NCBI GenBank assembly: GCA_030533385.1
Contig: JAUNJG010000004.1
Location: 17,319 to 81,318 of the forward strand
DNA length: 64,000 nt
Reading direction: 5' to 3'
DNA from: Eubacteriales bacterium
GTDB lineage: Bacteria; Bacillota; Clostridia; Lachnospirales; Lachnospiraceae
Shown: positions 25,253 through 34,438 of the stretch, piece after piece
Layout of the letters: every line of letters begins with the position of its first letter
Position numbering within the stretch: position 1 is the stretch's first letter
Program-made: the position numbers and the translations under genes
Notes under the pieces: generated by a model
Seen by the model: only the letters and a program-made list of their open reading frames with translations
Told to the model about the DNA's origin: nothing
Database searches by the model: none

Positions 25253-26813
25253 GAGTCCATTCTCCTGCGTAGGCAAGTCCAAAAGCTTCTTCTGTGGCAT
25301 CGGGTGGAAGGATGGCGGAAAGAGTTCCTTCGCAAAGTACGGCGATTCTGTCACAGACCCGCACCAGTTCGTCCAACTCGCTGCTGATCATCACGATGGT
25401 AGTCTGTTCTTCTTTATTCATGCGAACCAGCAGCTCCAGGATTTTTTCCTTTGCCTCCACGTCCACCCCTCTGGTCGGCTCATAGACAAAAAGAACTTCC
25501 GGATTCATGGCCGACGTCCGGGCAATACAGACCTTCTGCTGATTGCCTCCGCTTAGCTCGCCGGAAGGCTGCTCCGGCGAGGAACATTTGATCTGAAGGC
25601 GGGATATCATTTGGGAGGCGTAGGCGCTGGCGGCCTTTTTATCCTTCACAAAAAACAGTCCGGCTGCCCGCTTCTGGAAGCGTGCTCCGGCGTGAAAAGC
25701 GGTGAAAACAATGTTGTCCGTCACGCTTTTGTCCGCCAAAATTCCCTGCTGTTTTCTGTCATCAGGGAGGAGGAGAATGCCCTGCCGCATCAGCTTCGTG
25801 GCGGAGAAGGAGGAAATCTCCTCTCCGTGAAACTGTACCCTTCCGCTGGAGGGAAACATGCCCATCAGGCCGTAGCCGACGGCAGATTTTCCTCCGCCGG
25901 AAAGGCTGGAAATGCCGAGAATCTCTCCACGCAGCACGGAAAGGTTCAGCCCTCGAAGTTCATCAGCGGGCATGGCGACCTGGTAATCCGAAAATTGTAA
26001 GATGGTCTCCCCGGAGGATGAGGAGGCAGTTTTATGTACCGTCCGTATGGTGTGTCCGATCATGGCTTTTGCCATGCGGTCAGGGCGCATCTCCTGTCCG
26101 GTGTACTCGTCCACCTGCTTCCCGTCTCGCAAAACGATGACCCGGTCGCAGATCCGGCAGATTTCCTGAAGCCGGTGGGAGCAAAAAAGGATGCTGACTC
26201 CTCTTCCGGCCAGCTCTCGCAAAGTTTGGAGAAGAAGGAGGGAGTCCTCATAGTTCAGAGCGGCGGTGGGTTCATCAAGGAGAAGAAGGCGGAGAGGGTT
26301 TCTGGAAATTTCTCTGGCGATTTCTACGAACTGACGAAGAGTGATGGAGAGAAACTTCACGGGCGTTTTTGGTGGGATGTCCATTCCCAGGCTCTCCATG
26401 GTTTTTTTGCAGAAGGCCTGATTTTTCGTCTGATTCAGCCATCCCAGGGCATGATTTTTTTTGTGAAAAAGAGAAGAGGAAGCCTCCTTGCCCATGGTGA
26501 CATTCTCTTCCACGCTCATTTCAGGAATGAGCATAAACTCCTGATGCACCATGCCAAGGCCAAGACGGATGGCATCGGCGGAGGAAGGAATCTCGACCTT
26601 TTCGCCGTCGATGTAAATTTCTCCGGTGTAGCCGCCGGTCTCGGAGATGATACTGTTTCCAAATAAAATGTTCATCAAAGTCGTTTTTCCGGAACCGTTG
26701 GCACCAACGACGCCCAAAATTTCTCCTCGGTGAATGGATAAATTCAGATTGGAAAGAGCGTCGGTGCTTCCAAAGGATTTGGAAAGATTTTTTGTTTCTA
26801 AAAAAGGTGTCAT
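25245..26813 (-). CDS. Double-domain ABC ATPase (RbsA/MglA type)
   Basis: A 522-residue fusion of two ATPase domains, as in sugar-type (CUT2) systems. Domain 1 has Walker A GANGSGKTT and Walker B LLLLDEPTAALN, but its signature reads SITLRQFVEIARE rather than LSGGQ. Domain 2 has a reduced Walker A (SLSGGGKSAVGYG) and a clean signature, LSGGNQQKVCIART, with VLFVYEPTRGVD. As in RbsA, one site is likely the active one. The start at 26813 has GGGAGA before it. It feeds both permeases downstream. Confidence 0.9.
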   Translation of the reverse strand: MTPFLETKNLSKSFGSTDALSNLNLSIHRGEILGVVGANGSGKTTLMNILFGNSIISETGGYTGEIYIDGEKVEIPSSADAIRLGLGMVHQEFMLIPEMSVEENVTMGKEASSSLFHKKNHALGWLNQTKNQAFCKKTMESLGMDIPPKTPVKFLSITLRQFVEIAREISRNPLRLLLLDEPTAALNYEDSLLLLQTLRELAGRGVSILFCSHRLQEICRICDRVIVLRDGKQVDEYTGQEMRPDRMAKAMIGHTIRTVHKTASSSSGETILQFSDYQVAMPADELRGLNLSVLRGEILGISSLSGGGKSAVGYGLMGMFPSSGRVQFHGEEISSFSATKLMRQGILLLPDDRKQQGILADKSVTDNIVFTAFHAGARFQKRAAGLFFVKDKKAASAYASQMISRLQIKCSSPEQPSGELSGGNQQKVCIARTSAMNPEVLFVYEPTRGVDVEAKEKILELLVRMNKEEQTTIVMISSELDELVRVCDRIAVLCEGTLSAILPPDATEEAFGLAYAGEWTHD

Positions 26814-26955
26814 GGCAAATTCTCCCGTTGTCCTCCCGTTGAGGGCAGGATTGTCGCAGATACACAAGACAAGGGCTGTCTCCCTGTCTGGCGGATGCGT
26901 TGCCGCAAATCCGCAGTCAAAGGGGCAGCCCTGTGAAAGCTTGTTCAGATAAAAT
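26814..26955 (-). other. Structured spacer between lipoprotein and ATPase genes
   Basis: AGGGCTG and CAGCCCT (about 26873-26934) pair to enclose a second stem, GCGGAT/ATCCGC. A stable hairpin after the binding-protein gene would slow decay of its mRNA and lower read-through, giving more binding protein than transporter. This is a common arrangement in ABC operons; the effect here is inferred. Confidence 0.5.
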
Positions 26956-28125
26956 TTAGTAGTAGATGGACTCCATGATGAATCCGATGTAGTTGTCGTA
27001 GGAAGTTCCCTCGTAATCGATAGGAGCAAACTCTACGTCATAGCCAAATTTTTCTTTGGCAAGCGCCTGTAAATTGGCGGTATCGCAGTAATTATAACCG
27101 TTATCCTCGATGTATTCCATGGCGATGTAAGTGGCCATCTCCGGCAGGAATACGGAGGTGGACATCGGCCATCCGGACAGGCGGCCTGTCATGTCGGCTG
27201 CCGCTGCTTTTTCTGTAATCATCTGGTTTAATTTTTCCCAGTTGGTAGAATCCTCCTCAGAAATTTCCAGTCCAAGTACGGTAGGATATGCCTGAGTAGG
27301 CGTCGGGCAGCACTGCTCTGCAACCATGTATTTCAGCTTGAAGGCCTCGTCGATGATGACGTCGTACATTGGGCAGTTGGTTCCGAAAATATTGGTGTCC
27401 GGGCCGTATTTTTCAATCTGGCGTGGAATATCTTCCCGGAGGAACTGCTGCATTGCCTCCCGGCTGTCACCGGTCTGTGGGTCCGGGGTTTCCACTTCCA
27501 CCCAGGTCATGCCAAGCTCATCTGCCTTTGCCTTCATGGCATCTTTTCTGCCGGAGATCAGAGGTTTGGATAAGTGGGTAGGGAAAGAATAATGGATGAA
27601 GGTTTTCGCTCCCATGTCATAAGCTTTCTGTGCAATCTCGGAACCACGTTTGATCTGGTCGGTGTCCAGGTTCAAATCGATATTTTCTGCCATCTGGTCT
27701 GTCTCGTCATAAATTGCCGCAGAGATGGTGAGAATCTCAGGATTTTTTTCTTTAATCTGCTGCATGGCAGGAATCAGGCCGGACTGTCCGGAAGCGATGA
27801 TGACCGCCTTCATCAGCGGGTCGTCGGCAGCGGACACGATGGTGCTGATACCGGTCTCGATTTCCTCGCTGAAATTTTCAGGGAGGGTCAGGTGTTTCAC
27901 GATATCAGGATATTTTTTTGCCATCTCCTCCCCGGCGCGGTACTCGTCCTCGCTGATGGAGAGAGTAGGAGTGACGATAGCGATGTGATAAGCCTCTCCT
28001 GTTTCCGTGTTTGCGGCCTGGTCGCCGGTGGCCTGAGACTCAGAGCCGTTGGAACTGCCGCATCCTGTCACCAGCGTCAATACCATGACTGCCAGCATCA
28101 GGAAACTAAGTAATTTTTTCTTCAT
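26956..28125 (-). CDS. DUF3798 solute-binding lipoprotein
   Basis: A 389-residue lipoprotein. The signal peptide ends in the lipobox LVTGC with Cys22 as lipidation site, followed by a Ser/Gln-rich linker. The mature part is a DUF3798 domain, a two-lobe binding protein: HIAIVTPTLSISEDEYRAGEEM at its start, FIHYSFPTHLSKPLISGRKD, then GTNCPMYDVIIDEAF. It is anchored outside the membrane and hands its ligand to the RbsC-like permeases downstream. The ligand of this family is not known. AAGGAG precedes ATG 28125. Confidence 0.9.
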   Translation of the reverse strand: MKKKLLSFLMLAVMVLTLVTGCGSSNGSESQATGDQAANTETGEAYHIAIVTPTLSISEDEYRAGEEMAKKYPDIVKHLTLPENFSEEIETGISTIVSAADDPLMKAVIIASGQSGLIPAMQQIKEKNPEILTISAAIYDETDQMAENIDLNLDTDQIKRGSEIAQKAYDMGAKTFIHYSFPTHLSKPLISGRKDAMKAKADELGMTWVEVETPDPQTGDSREAMQQFLREDIPRQIEKYGPDTNIFGTNCPMYDVIIDEAFKLKYMVAEQCCPTPTQAYPTVLGLEISEEDSTNWEKLNQMITEKAAAADMTGRLSGWPMSTSVFLPEMATYIAMEYIEDNGYNYCDTANLQALAKEKFGYDVEFAPIDYEGTSYDNYIGFIMESIYY

Positions 28126-28520
28126 GTCTTTTGTCTCCTTTTCGTTTTTTTGTGTGTCAGTAAGCTGAAGCGCCATGCCCTGAATATGCCTGTTGCCGGA
28201 CATGGTTACACATTAAATTTATACTAACAGAAAAAAGAGAAAAACGCTAATCAAAAAATAGTATAAATGAGAAAGGTTTATAGAGGATATCTATAAATCA
28301 AGAAAGAAGGCGTTTTCTCTCTTTCTCCTTCCTCGTTTCTGAGATTGATATCAATAAGAATTTGATGATAGGAAAAGATAATATAATATTATATAAAGTA
28401 TAATATAAAAAGAAATATAATATTAAGATGCAGAAGTGCAAAGTGAAGAAAAAGGTGAAAGAACTTTGCAAAAAAGGTGGAAAAACAGGCGGATTTTGCG
28501 GGCAGATGCCGTCGGATTGG

Positions 28521-28550
28521 TTGACATTTTGGCGTGGGGGGGGGTAAAAT
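28521..28550 (+). promoter_or_regulatory. Promoter with a G9 tract in its spacer
   Basis: TTGACA (28521-28526) and TAAAAT (28545-28550) are 18 bases apart, and the last nine spacer bases (28536-28544) are all G. Loss of one G would give the optimal 17-base spacing. It points toward the GGDEF-EAL gene about 550 bases downstream. Confidence 0.6.
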
Positions 28551-28915
28551 AAACCTACATAAAATCTGTACAGTCTGCGCCTGTGAGGCGTCCAATCGGC
28601 GGAATATGCGGCCGGTGCATTGCAGTCTTCTCCTGATGAAAATGGACGGGTCGACCAATTGGAGCAGGCATGTTCGGATTCTTTCTGTCGGTCTAATCAA
28701 ATTGAGGATGATCAATCTCCGGCTCTTTGCCGCAGATGACTTTTTAGGAGCCGGAGTTGCTGCGACCTACAAAATATCTGCAAACTGTGACAAAGTTGTG
28801 ACAAAACATTTCAAAAAAATCCTTTTTTTGTTGAAAAAGAATAGAATTTTCCGTAAAATATAAAAAAGCCCTGTCGAAATAATCCCCCTGTTTGATGATA
28901 TAGAAATGCAAGAAT

Positions 28916-28985
28916 GCCCCGGCATTCCCGGGGCGGCGCACGGGCCAGAAAAGTCTGGCGTTTTACAGGTCTGTGCGTTTGCTGT
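28916..28985 (+). ncRNA. Structured leader element A upstream of the GGDEF-EAL gene
   Basis: A perfect hairpin GCCCCGG-cattc-CCGGGGC (28916-28934) is followed by GGCGCACGGG, an inner hairpin GCCAGA-aaag-TCTGGC (28944-28959), and GGTCTGTGCGTTTGCTGT (28968-28985). Element B at 44911-44988 has the same order of parts and 17 of 18 bases of the last segment. No known RNA family is recognised. Confidence 0.45.
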
Positions 28986-29103
28986 CACAGGTTTTTGATA
29001 TGTATGGAAGAAGAGGAGTGAGAACGTCTGTTCTGCCGTGGGGGGGGGGCGGAAAAACTGCTGGGAAATTACTGGTGGGAACCATAGAATGGAGGAAGGC
29101 ATA

Positions 29104-32100
29104 GTGGACAAGCAAGAAAAACAGATATCGAACCTGCCCGCAAATGAGTTGTGGAACCACTATGAAGAAATGAAAGAGATTGCATCCAGAGATGCGTTGA
29201 CGGGGGTACTCAACCGGTATGCGCTGGAGAGGGAGATTAATGAACGGCTGAGGACGATGGGAGAGTCGGAGTGCTGCGCTCTTTTCATCGTAGATTTGGA
29301 CAATTTTAAGGCTGTCAACGATACCCTCGGCCATCAGGCCGGTGATCAGGTCATTATAAAAGCTGCCCGCCTTTTGTCAGGTATGTTCCGTGCCACGGAT
29401 ATCGTGGGACGGCTGGGCGGCGATGAGTTTATCATTTTTTTGAGTGGGAGCCTGACGGAGGAGATGGTGCGAAGCAAGGGACAGGTCATCTGCGACCAGC
29501 TTCAGTATGTGATGGGGGTCAGTTCTCAGGTGGTGGTGACCGCCAGCGTGGGGATTCATCTTTCCGTCGGAGGGAAAAGCTTTGAGTATTTGTATCATTC
29601 GGCCGATCTGGCGCTTTATAAGGCGAAGAAAAGTGGGAAGCAAAGCTATTGTATCAAGATGAACACAGATGAGCAGGAAGAGATGCAGCAGGAAAAACTG
29701 GCGGCAGTCAATGCGGTGAGAATTCGCTCTTTGTTAGATTATATTGACAGTGGAGTAGCGATGATCGACGTGGGTGAGCCTATGACCTTCGTTTACGCCA
29801 GTTCCGCCTTTGCCAGAATGCTTGGCATAGATAAAAAGGAGTTGGAAAAGACTTCTGTTGTGGAATTCATTCATCTTGACGACAGGAATATGGTTCTGGA
29901 ATTATTTAAGAAGAAAGTCATAGAAAAAAATGAGACAGTCAGCCAGGTCACCCGGGTAATTTCCAGAGATGGACGGATTCACTGGTGGAGAGTTCACGCA
30001 GTCCGGGTGGAGTATGGCGAGAAGAAGCCTCTGGTTCTCATCACCGTCGTAGACATTTCTGATTTTAAAGAAAAAGAATCCACTCTGGAGCAAAAAAATG
30101 ACGTGTTGCAGATGGCAATGAATCAGACGACCCAGGGCATCTGGGAATTGGAGCTTGCCTCGAGGAGTTTTCACATGATGGGGGAGAACGAGAGCTTCCC
30201 CAAGGAGCTTTCCGAGACGCAGAACTTTCCTGAGGATCTGATCGAATCTCAGTGGATTTCTCCGGAATCGGCGTCAGCTTTCCGGGATTTTGCCGAGGAG
30301 ATTTTTAACGGGCGGATACAGGGCTATGCCAATTTTAAGATCCGCTACTGCCCTGCCGACCATTATGGATGGGCTTCTTTTTCCTACCGGGCAGTGTTCA
30401 ACGAGGAAGGGTTGCCGATTCGGGTGGTGGGTGTCATCGAAGGAATGAATTATGAGGGAACAAAGGAGGAACATCGGCTGAAGAGCATCTCTCTGCCGGG
30501 AAATCTGATGGATTCTCTCGTGTTCCAGTTTAACGGAAATCTGACGGCGGGCACTGTGGTTCAATGCTGGCGGGAAGGCAAGGACATGATCGGAGAAAAG
30601 GGCTTTCAGAGTTGCAGCCGGGTGCTGCGCTCCGAGATGAAGCGGACGTTTACGCCGGAAAAAGGGGTGCAGTTTTCCAAGATGCTCTCAAAAAATGCCC
30701 TTCTGCTTGCCTACAGGGAACGAAAAACCCGCTGGATGAGCTACGAGTACAGAAGAATCGACAGCGGAGGGATGATCAGCTGGGTTTCCTGCGTGATTAA
30801 CTTGTACGCTGATCCGCAGACCGATGAGGTTTATGTTGCCATGTGGATCAGTGATCTGGAAAAACGCCATCGGTGGGAGACCAAGTTTGACGTCAACATA
30901 TATAAGGATCCCATCAGCAAGCTGTATACCCGCTCCACGGTCAGAGAACTTTCCAGCCGGCTGTTGGAACAAAAAAAGCATAAGCTCTGCGGACTGGTGA
31001 TGGTGGAAATCGGCGGCATGGCAAGCATGTATGCCCAGTATTCGGGCAATATGGACGAGAAATGGAAAGGCGTGGTCACGGCGCTGATGCTGGCTATGGG
31101 CACCCGCTGCGTACCGGGACAGTTTGGGACGGACCGGTATCTTTTCTTCTTTCCTTCTGTTGCCAGCGAGGATGCCTTAAAAAGAAAGCTGGAACATGCC
31201 ATCTTATTCGTAAGAAACATCACTTCAGATTTGGTGGATGGCCGATTCCTGCGATTTATGGTGGGTGGTATCTGCCGATATCAAAACGAGACGAGCTACA
31301 ATATCCTGATGAAAAAGGTGCAGACGGTTTGTCAGAAATGGACCAATGCCTCTGGCGACAGGATCGTGTTTGCTGATGATTCAAAGGAGGAGGGATGGGA
31401 GCAGCTCAAAAAGAGCATTGTGAGCGACCAGCTCCGTATGCCTCAGGAGGAAGTGACAAGGCCTCTTTTGGAGTTGGAGAAAGATGCAGCCTTTCAGTGC
31501 GTCCTTGGTATGTTAAACGCAGACTCTTTGGCGGAGTCCGCCCGGTGCGTGCTGAAGACGCTGGGAGAGTATTATGAGGCAGATCGGGCCTATATTCTCG
31601 TTCCGGTGGACAGAGGGAACATCGTCACGATGCCTCACGAGTGGACGTCCAGCCAAAAGGCGAGCATCCAGCATGTGGTGTCGGGCATGATCACGTCCAA
31701 GTTTCCTCTGCTGGAGCGATGTGTCAGGGAGAACAAACCGGTGTTTTTGTCGAGGCAGACACCGATGATGGATGAAAAAAACAAAGAAGATTACTGGAAT
31801 TTTGCCATCTTCCCGATGCGGGATGAAGGGGAGATACAGAGTTTTTTGTGCATAGAAAATGCCCGGAACTACATAGCTGACGCCACCTTGCCATCCCTGC
31901 TCAGCTCCTGTCTGCTAAAAGAGAGGAAAAAATATTTAAAGCATGCCAGGCCGTCAGTGAATGAGAACGGGCTGCTGGACGTAGATTTGCCAAACCAAAA
32001 CAGCTACATGGAGAATATTTATACTTATAATTCCGATGTTTACAGCGCCCTGGGGGCGGTCTGCGTGGATGTGCCGGAGTTTTCCCTGATCAACGGAACC

Positions 32101-33240
32101 CGTGGCTTTGAGTACGGTCGCAAGCTGCTCTGGTATGTGATGCAGACAATGTCAGATATTTTTGGACGCGGTATGCTCTACCGGACCTGGGATGCAGAGT
32201 TTGTGGCGCTTTGCCCGAATACGACCCAGCAGATTTTCTTCGGAAAATGTGCCCGGCTCCGGGCAGCTTTGTCAAGAAGATATCCTAAGGACTTTCGTCT
32301 TGGCTATACCTGGACGGACAATGTGTTTAATGGAAAGACGCTGGTGGATGAGGCCAAAGTGTTGATGCGCTGTGACGTTCCCGACAAGATTCAAGTTCCG
32401 GCCAACAGCCTCCCTTCCGCTCTTTCTTCTTATAAGAATGTGGGGGACATGATAAACGCCGGAAGATTTACCGTATATTTTCAGCCGAAAATGGACATAA
32501 AAACCGGAAAGCTTGTCGGAGCGGAAGCGCTGGTGCGAGGCGTGGAAAAGTCAGGAAAAATCATTCCCCCGGGGCAGTTTGTGGAAGAACTGGAAAAGAA
32601 CGGATCCATCCGGGATCTGGATTTGTTCGTGCTAAACTATGTGATGCGAATTTTGGAGAAGTGGAAGACGGAGGGGAAAAAACTTGTTCCCATCTCCGTG
32701 AATTTTTCCAGAGTCACCCTCTTTGATCCTCGGATTCTTTCTTCGGTCATGGCGATTCAGAGCAGATATCCTGATTTGGACAGCGGGCTGGTTGAGTTGG
32801 AGATTACGGAGAGTGCCGGCAATGTGAGTCAGCAGACGCTGACCGAGGTTATGGAGAAGTTTCGGGAGCAGGGACTTTCTTTTGCCCTCGATGATTTTGG
32901 CTCGAAGTATTCCAATCTGGCGATTTTTACCAACGTCTATTTTGAGTCCATCAAGCTGGATCGGAGCCTGGTGGCGGATATCGCCAGCAATGAGAACAAC
33001 CAGATGATGGTGAGGGACATCATAAAGATATGCAAAAATAAAAAGATACGTTGCATCGCAGAAGGGACGGAGACAGAGGAACAGATTGCCACCCTCGCAA
33101 GGGTAGGCTGTGACTATGCCCAGGGATATTATTATGATAAGCCTTTAAAAGAAAAGATTTTTTATCAGAAATATTTGCGCTCAGAGAGAAAAGAAGAGCA
33201 GGTCGAAGTAGAACATAAAGAACAAAAACAACAAGAATAA
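29104..33240 (+). CDS. Multidomain GGDEF-PAS-GAF-EAL cyclic-di-GMP protein
   Basis: A 1378-residue cytosolic protein that may both make and break c-di-GMP. Residues about 25-185 are a GGDEF cyclase with intact GRLGGDEF (near 105). Two PAS-like domains follow (about 205-325, ending DISDFKEKE, and about 330-440), then a region with a third PAS-like fold, a degenerate GGDEF (FGTDRYLFFF), a GAF domain (about 800-960) and another degenerate GGDEF. The C-terminal EAL domain is intact: EALVR (E near 1141), SVNFSR, ELEITES, LDDFGSKYSN, SIKLDRS and EGTETEEQ. GTG 29104 has GGAGG 8 bases before it; ATG 29089 is an alternative. No membrane segment is seen. Confidence 0.9.
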   Translation: MDKQEKQISNLPANELWNHYEEMKEIASRDALTGVLNRYALEREINERLRTMGESECCALFIVDLDNFKAVNDTLGHQAGDQVIIKAARLLSGMFRATDIVGRLGGDEFIIFLSGSLTEEMVRSKGQVICDQLQYVMGVSSQVVVTASVGIHLSVGGKSFEYLYHSADLALYKAKKSGKQSYCIKMNTDEQEEMQQEKLAAVNAVRIRSLLDYIDSGVAMIDVGEPMTFVYASSAFARMLGIDKKELEKTSVVEFIHLDDRNMVLELFKKKVIEKNETVSQVTRVISRDGRIHWWRVHAVRVEYGEKKPLVLITVVDISDFKEKESTLEQKNDVLQMAMNQTTQGIWELELASRSFHMMGENESFPKELSETQNFPEDLIESQWISPESASAFRDFAEEIFNGRIQGYANFKIRYCPADHYGWASFSYRAVFNEEGLPIRVVGVIEGMNYEGTKEEHRLKSISLPGNLMDSLVFQFNGNLTAGTVVQCWREGKDMIGEKGFQSCSRVLRSEMKRTFTPEKGVQFSKMLSKNALLLAYRERKTRWMSYEYRRIDSGGMISWVSCVINLYADPQTDEVYVAMWISDLEKRHRWETKFDVNIYKDPISKLYTRSTVRELSSRLLEQKKHKLCGLVMVEIGGMASMYAQYSGNMDEKWKGVVTALMLAMGTRCVPGQFGTDRYLFFFPSVASEDALKRKLEHAILFVRNITSDLVDGRFLRFMVGGICRYQNETSYNILMKKVQTVCQKWTNASGDRIVFADDSKEEGWEQLKKSIVSDQLRMPQEEVTRPLLELEKDAAFQCVLGMLNADSLAESARCVLKTLGEYYEADRAYILVPVDRGNIVTMPHEWTSSQKASIQHVVSGMITSKFPLLERCVRENKPVFLSRQTPMMDEKNKEDYWNFAIFPMRDEGEIQSFLCIENARNYIADATLPSLLSSCLLKERKKYLKHARPSVNENGLLDVDLPNQNSYMENIYTYNSDVYSALGAVCVDVPEFSLINGTRGFEYGRKLLWYVMQTMSDIFGRGMLYRTWDAEFVALCPNTTQQIFFGKCARLRAALSRRYPKDFRLGYTWTDNVFNGKTLVDEAKVLMRCDVPDKIQVPANSLPSALSSYKNVGDMINAGRFTVYFQPKMDIKTGKLVGAEALVRGVEKSGKIIPPGQFVEELEKNGSIRDLDLFVLNYVMRILEKWKTEGKKLVPISVNFSRVTLFDPRILSSVMAIQSRYPDLDSGLVELEITESAGNVSQQTLTEVMEKFREQGLSFALDDFGSKYSNLAIFTNVYFESIKLDRSLVADIASNENNQMMVRDIIKICKNKKIRCIAEGTETEEQIATLARVGCDYAQGYYYDKPLKEKIFYQKYLRSERKEEQVEVEHKEQKQQE

Positions 33241-33250
33241 AAAGTGCCGA

Positions 33251-33350
33251 AGACGGGAGTTCGGGGGATTGTCCTCCCGTCTGCGGCGCTGGGAGATGGC
33301 CGCCGAAATCCAGGAGATTTGCCTGGAGTTTGACGGCCGGTTTATTTTTT
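33251..33350 (+). terminator. Paired hairpins and terminator after the GGDEF-EAL gene
   Basis: AGACGGGAG (33251-33259) pairs with CTCCCGTCT (33274-33282). A longer stem, GGCCGCCGAAATCCAGG with CCTGGAGTTTGACGGCC (33298-33338), then runs into TTTATTTTTT. The rest of the gap to 33829 shows no gene apart from the MarR promoter. Confidence 0.75.
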
Positions 33351-33670
33351 GAGAGGGTGATTTTGGCGGGAGGAAAGTTTTCTGATGAGAGAAAAAAATT
33401 GTCATGGAAGAAAAATTGTGGTAATCTGTCAGAAAAGAAAATGAGATAAGTTTTATGGGGGTATGCAGATGCCGCGTGTCCGGCGGCATTTCGGGAGTAC
33501 CACAGAGAAGAATAAAAGGGACGAACTTGCTGTTTTTTGTACATAAAGAAAAATATACGATAAAATCATGACGAAAAAAGTTCATTTTCTTATGAAAAAG
33601 TATGTTTTTACTTCTTTTTTTCGGGTACTTCGGTTTGTATTGTTTATATTTGATGAATATCACACATTCA

Positions 33671-33702
33671 TACTTGACAAAATCAAGTATATAAAATATA
33701 GT
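33671..33702 (+). promoter_or_regulatory. Promoter and operator of the MarR gene
   Basis: TACTTGA (33671-33677) and TCAAGTA (33683-33689) form an inverted repeat over the -35 box TTGACA (33674-33679). The -10 box TATAGT lies at 33697-33702, spacing 17. A second ACTTGACAAAAT half-copy begins at 33729. Autorepression by the MarR protein is likely. Confidence 0.68.
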
Positions 33703-33829
33703 TAATTTACCGTACAGAACGAAATTAGACTTGACAAAATATTCGATGCATCATGTTTTGTGCGAAGCATACCCCCATTCTGCACCGGATTTCGCCAAAG
33801 CGGATTCCGAGAAAGAAAGAGGTGAAAGT

Positions 33830-34285
33830 ATGTTTGATACCCTTGCTTATTTTACCCTGACCTTTTATAAAGATTTTTCAAAATATACTGCTGAAAAACT
33901 ACAGGAGCTGGACGTGAATTATGGCTCCCTGTTTTTCATCCTGTATGTGGGAGTACACCCGGGATGTACTCCTTCAGAGTTGACCAGGGTGCTGGAAGTG
34001 GATTGGGGACACTCCCAGCGCAGCATCTCCAAATTGGTAAAGGATGGTCTTATTACGAAGGAAAAAAAGGGTCGCACCTATCGTTTGAACTTGACAAAGA
34101 AGGGACATCAGGTTTTTCAGGTATGCCATCAGGTGTTTTTTGACTGGGATGAAAAGAGACTTTCTATCCTGACAGAGGAGGAACAGCGGGAGCTGTTCCG
34201 GTTGGTCTGGAAGCTATTCCCCGAGGAAAATAGGCGGGAGAGAGATAAAAAAACACTATTACAGTATGGCGAGTTTTCCAGTTGA
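33830..34285 (+). CDS. MarR-family transcriptional regulator
   Basis: A 151-residue MarR protein. The winged helix is CTPSELTRVLEVDWGHSQRS, then ISKLVKDGLITKEKKGRTYR (the DNA-contacting wing), followed by LTKKGHQVFQ and C-terminal dimer helices. Start ATG 33830 has AAGAGGTG before it. It precedes a flavodoxin-like gene, the same order of types as bilQ and bilS in the bilirubin-reductase operon, but no bilR-like gene lies between them. An operator-like palindrome covers its promoter. Confidence 0.88.
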   Translation: MFDTLAYFTLTFYKDFSKYTAEKLQELDVNYGSLFFILYVGVHPGCTPSELTRVLEVDWGHSQRSISKLVKDGLITKEKKGRTYRLNLTKKGHQVFQVCHQVFFDWDEKRLSILTEEEQRELFRLVWKLFPEENRRERDKKTLLQYGEFSS

Positions 34286-34438
34286 TGTCAGCGTCAGGCA
34301 AAGAGTGATGCCCCGGATGCTGACATACAATGCGCCATTCACAACGGCAAGGCCATAAATATTATGGAGAAGGTGGCTTTGCGCCCGGCTATGACGGGAC
34401 GATTTTTGTCTGCGGGACAAGTAGAAAGGAAAATGGGG

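Larger units (their letters stand above)
28126..29103. promoter_or_regulatory. Long divergent control region (DUF3798 / GGDEF-EAL genes)
   Basis: Almost 1 kb with no credible gene. On the DUF3798 side there are nested inverted repeats: GAGAAAAACGC/GCGTTTTCTC (28237-28319) around TTTATAG/CTATAAA (28277-28297), and the 12-bp palindrome ATTGATATCAAT (28344-28355). On the GGDEF-EAL side there is a poly-G promoter (28521-28550), a perfect 9-bp stem CTCCGGCTC/GAGCCGGAG near 28718-28757, a structured leader (28916-28985) and a second poly-G run (29040-29049). Confidence 0.55.

Noticed and set aside
28534-28863. Plus-strand frame of about 109 codons in the gap before the GGDEF-EAL gene
   Set aside because: No ribosome site, low-complexity end and it lies in the likely long leader; no recognisable domain.
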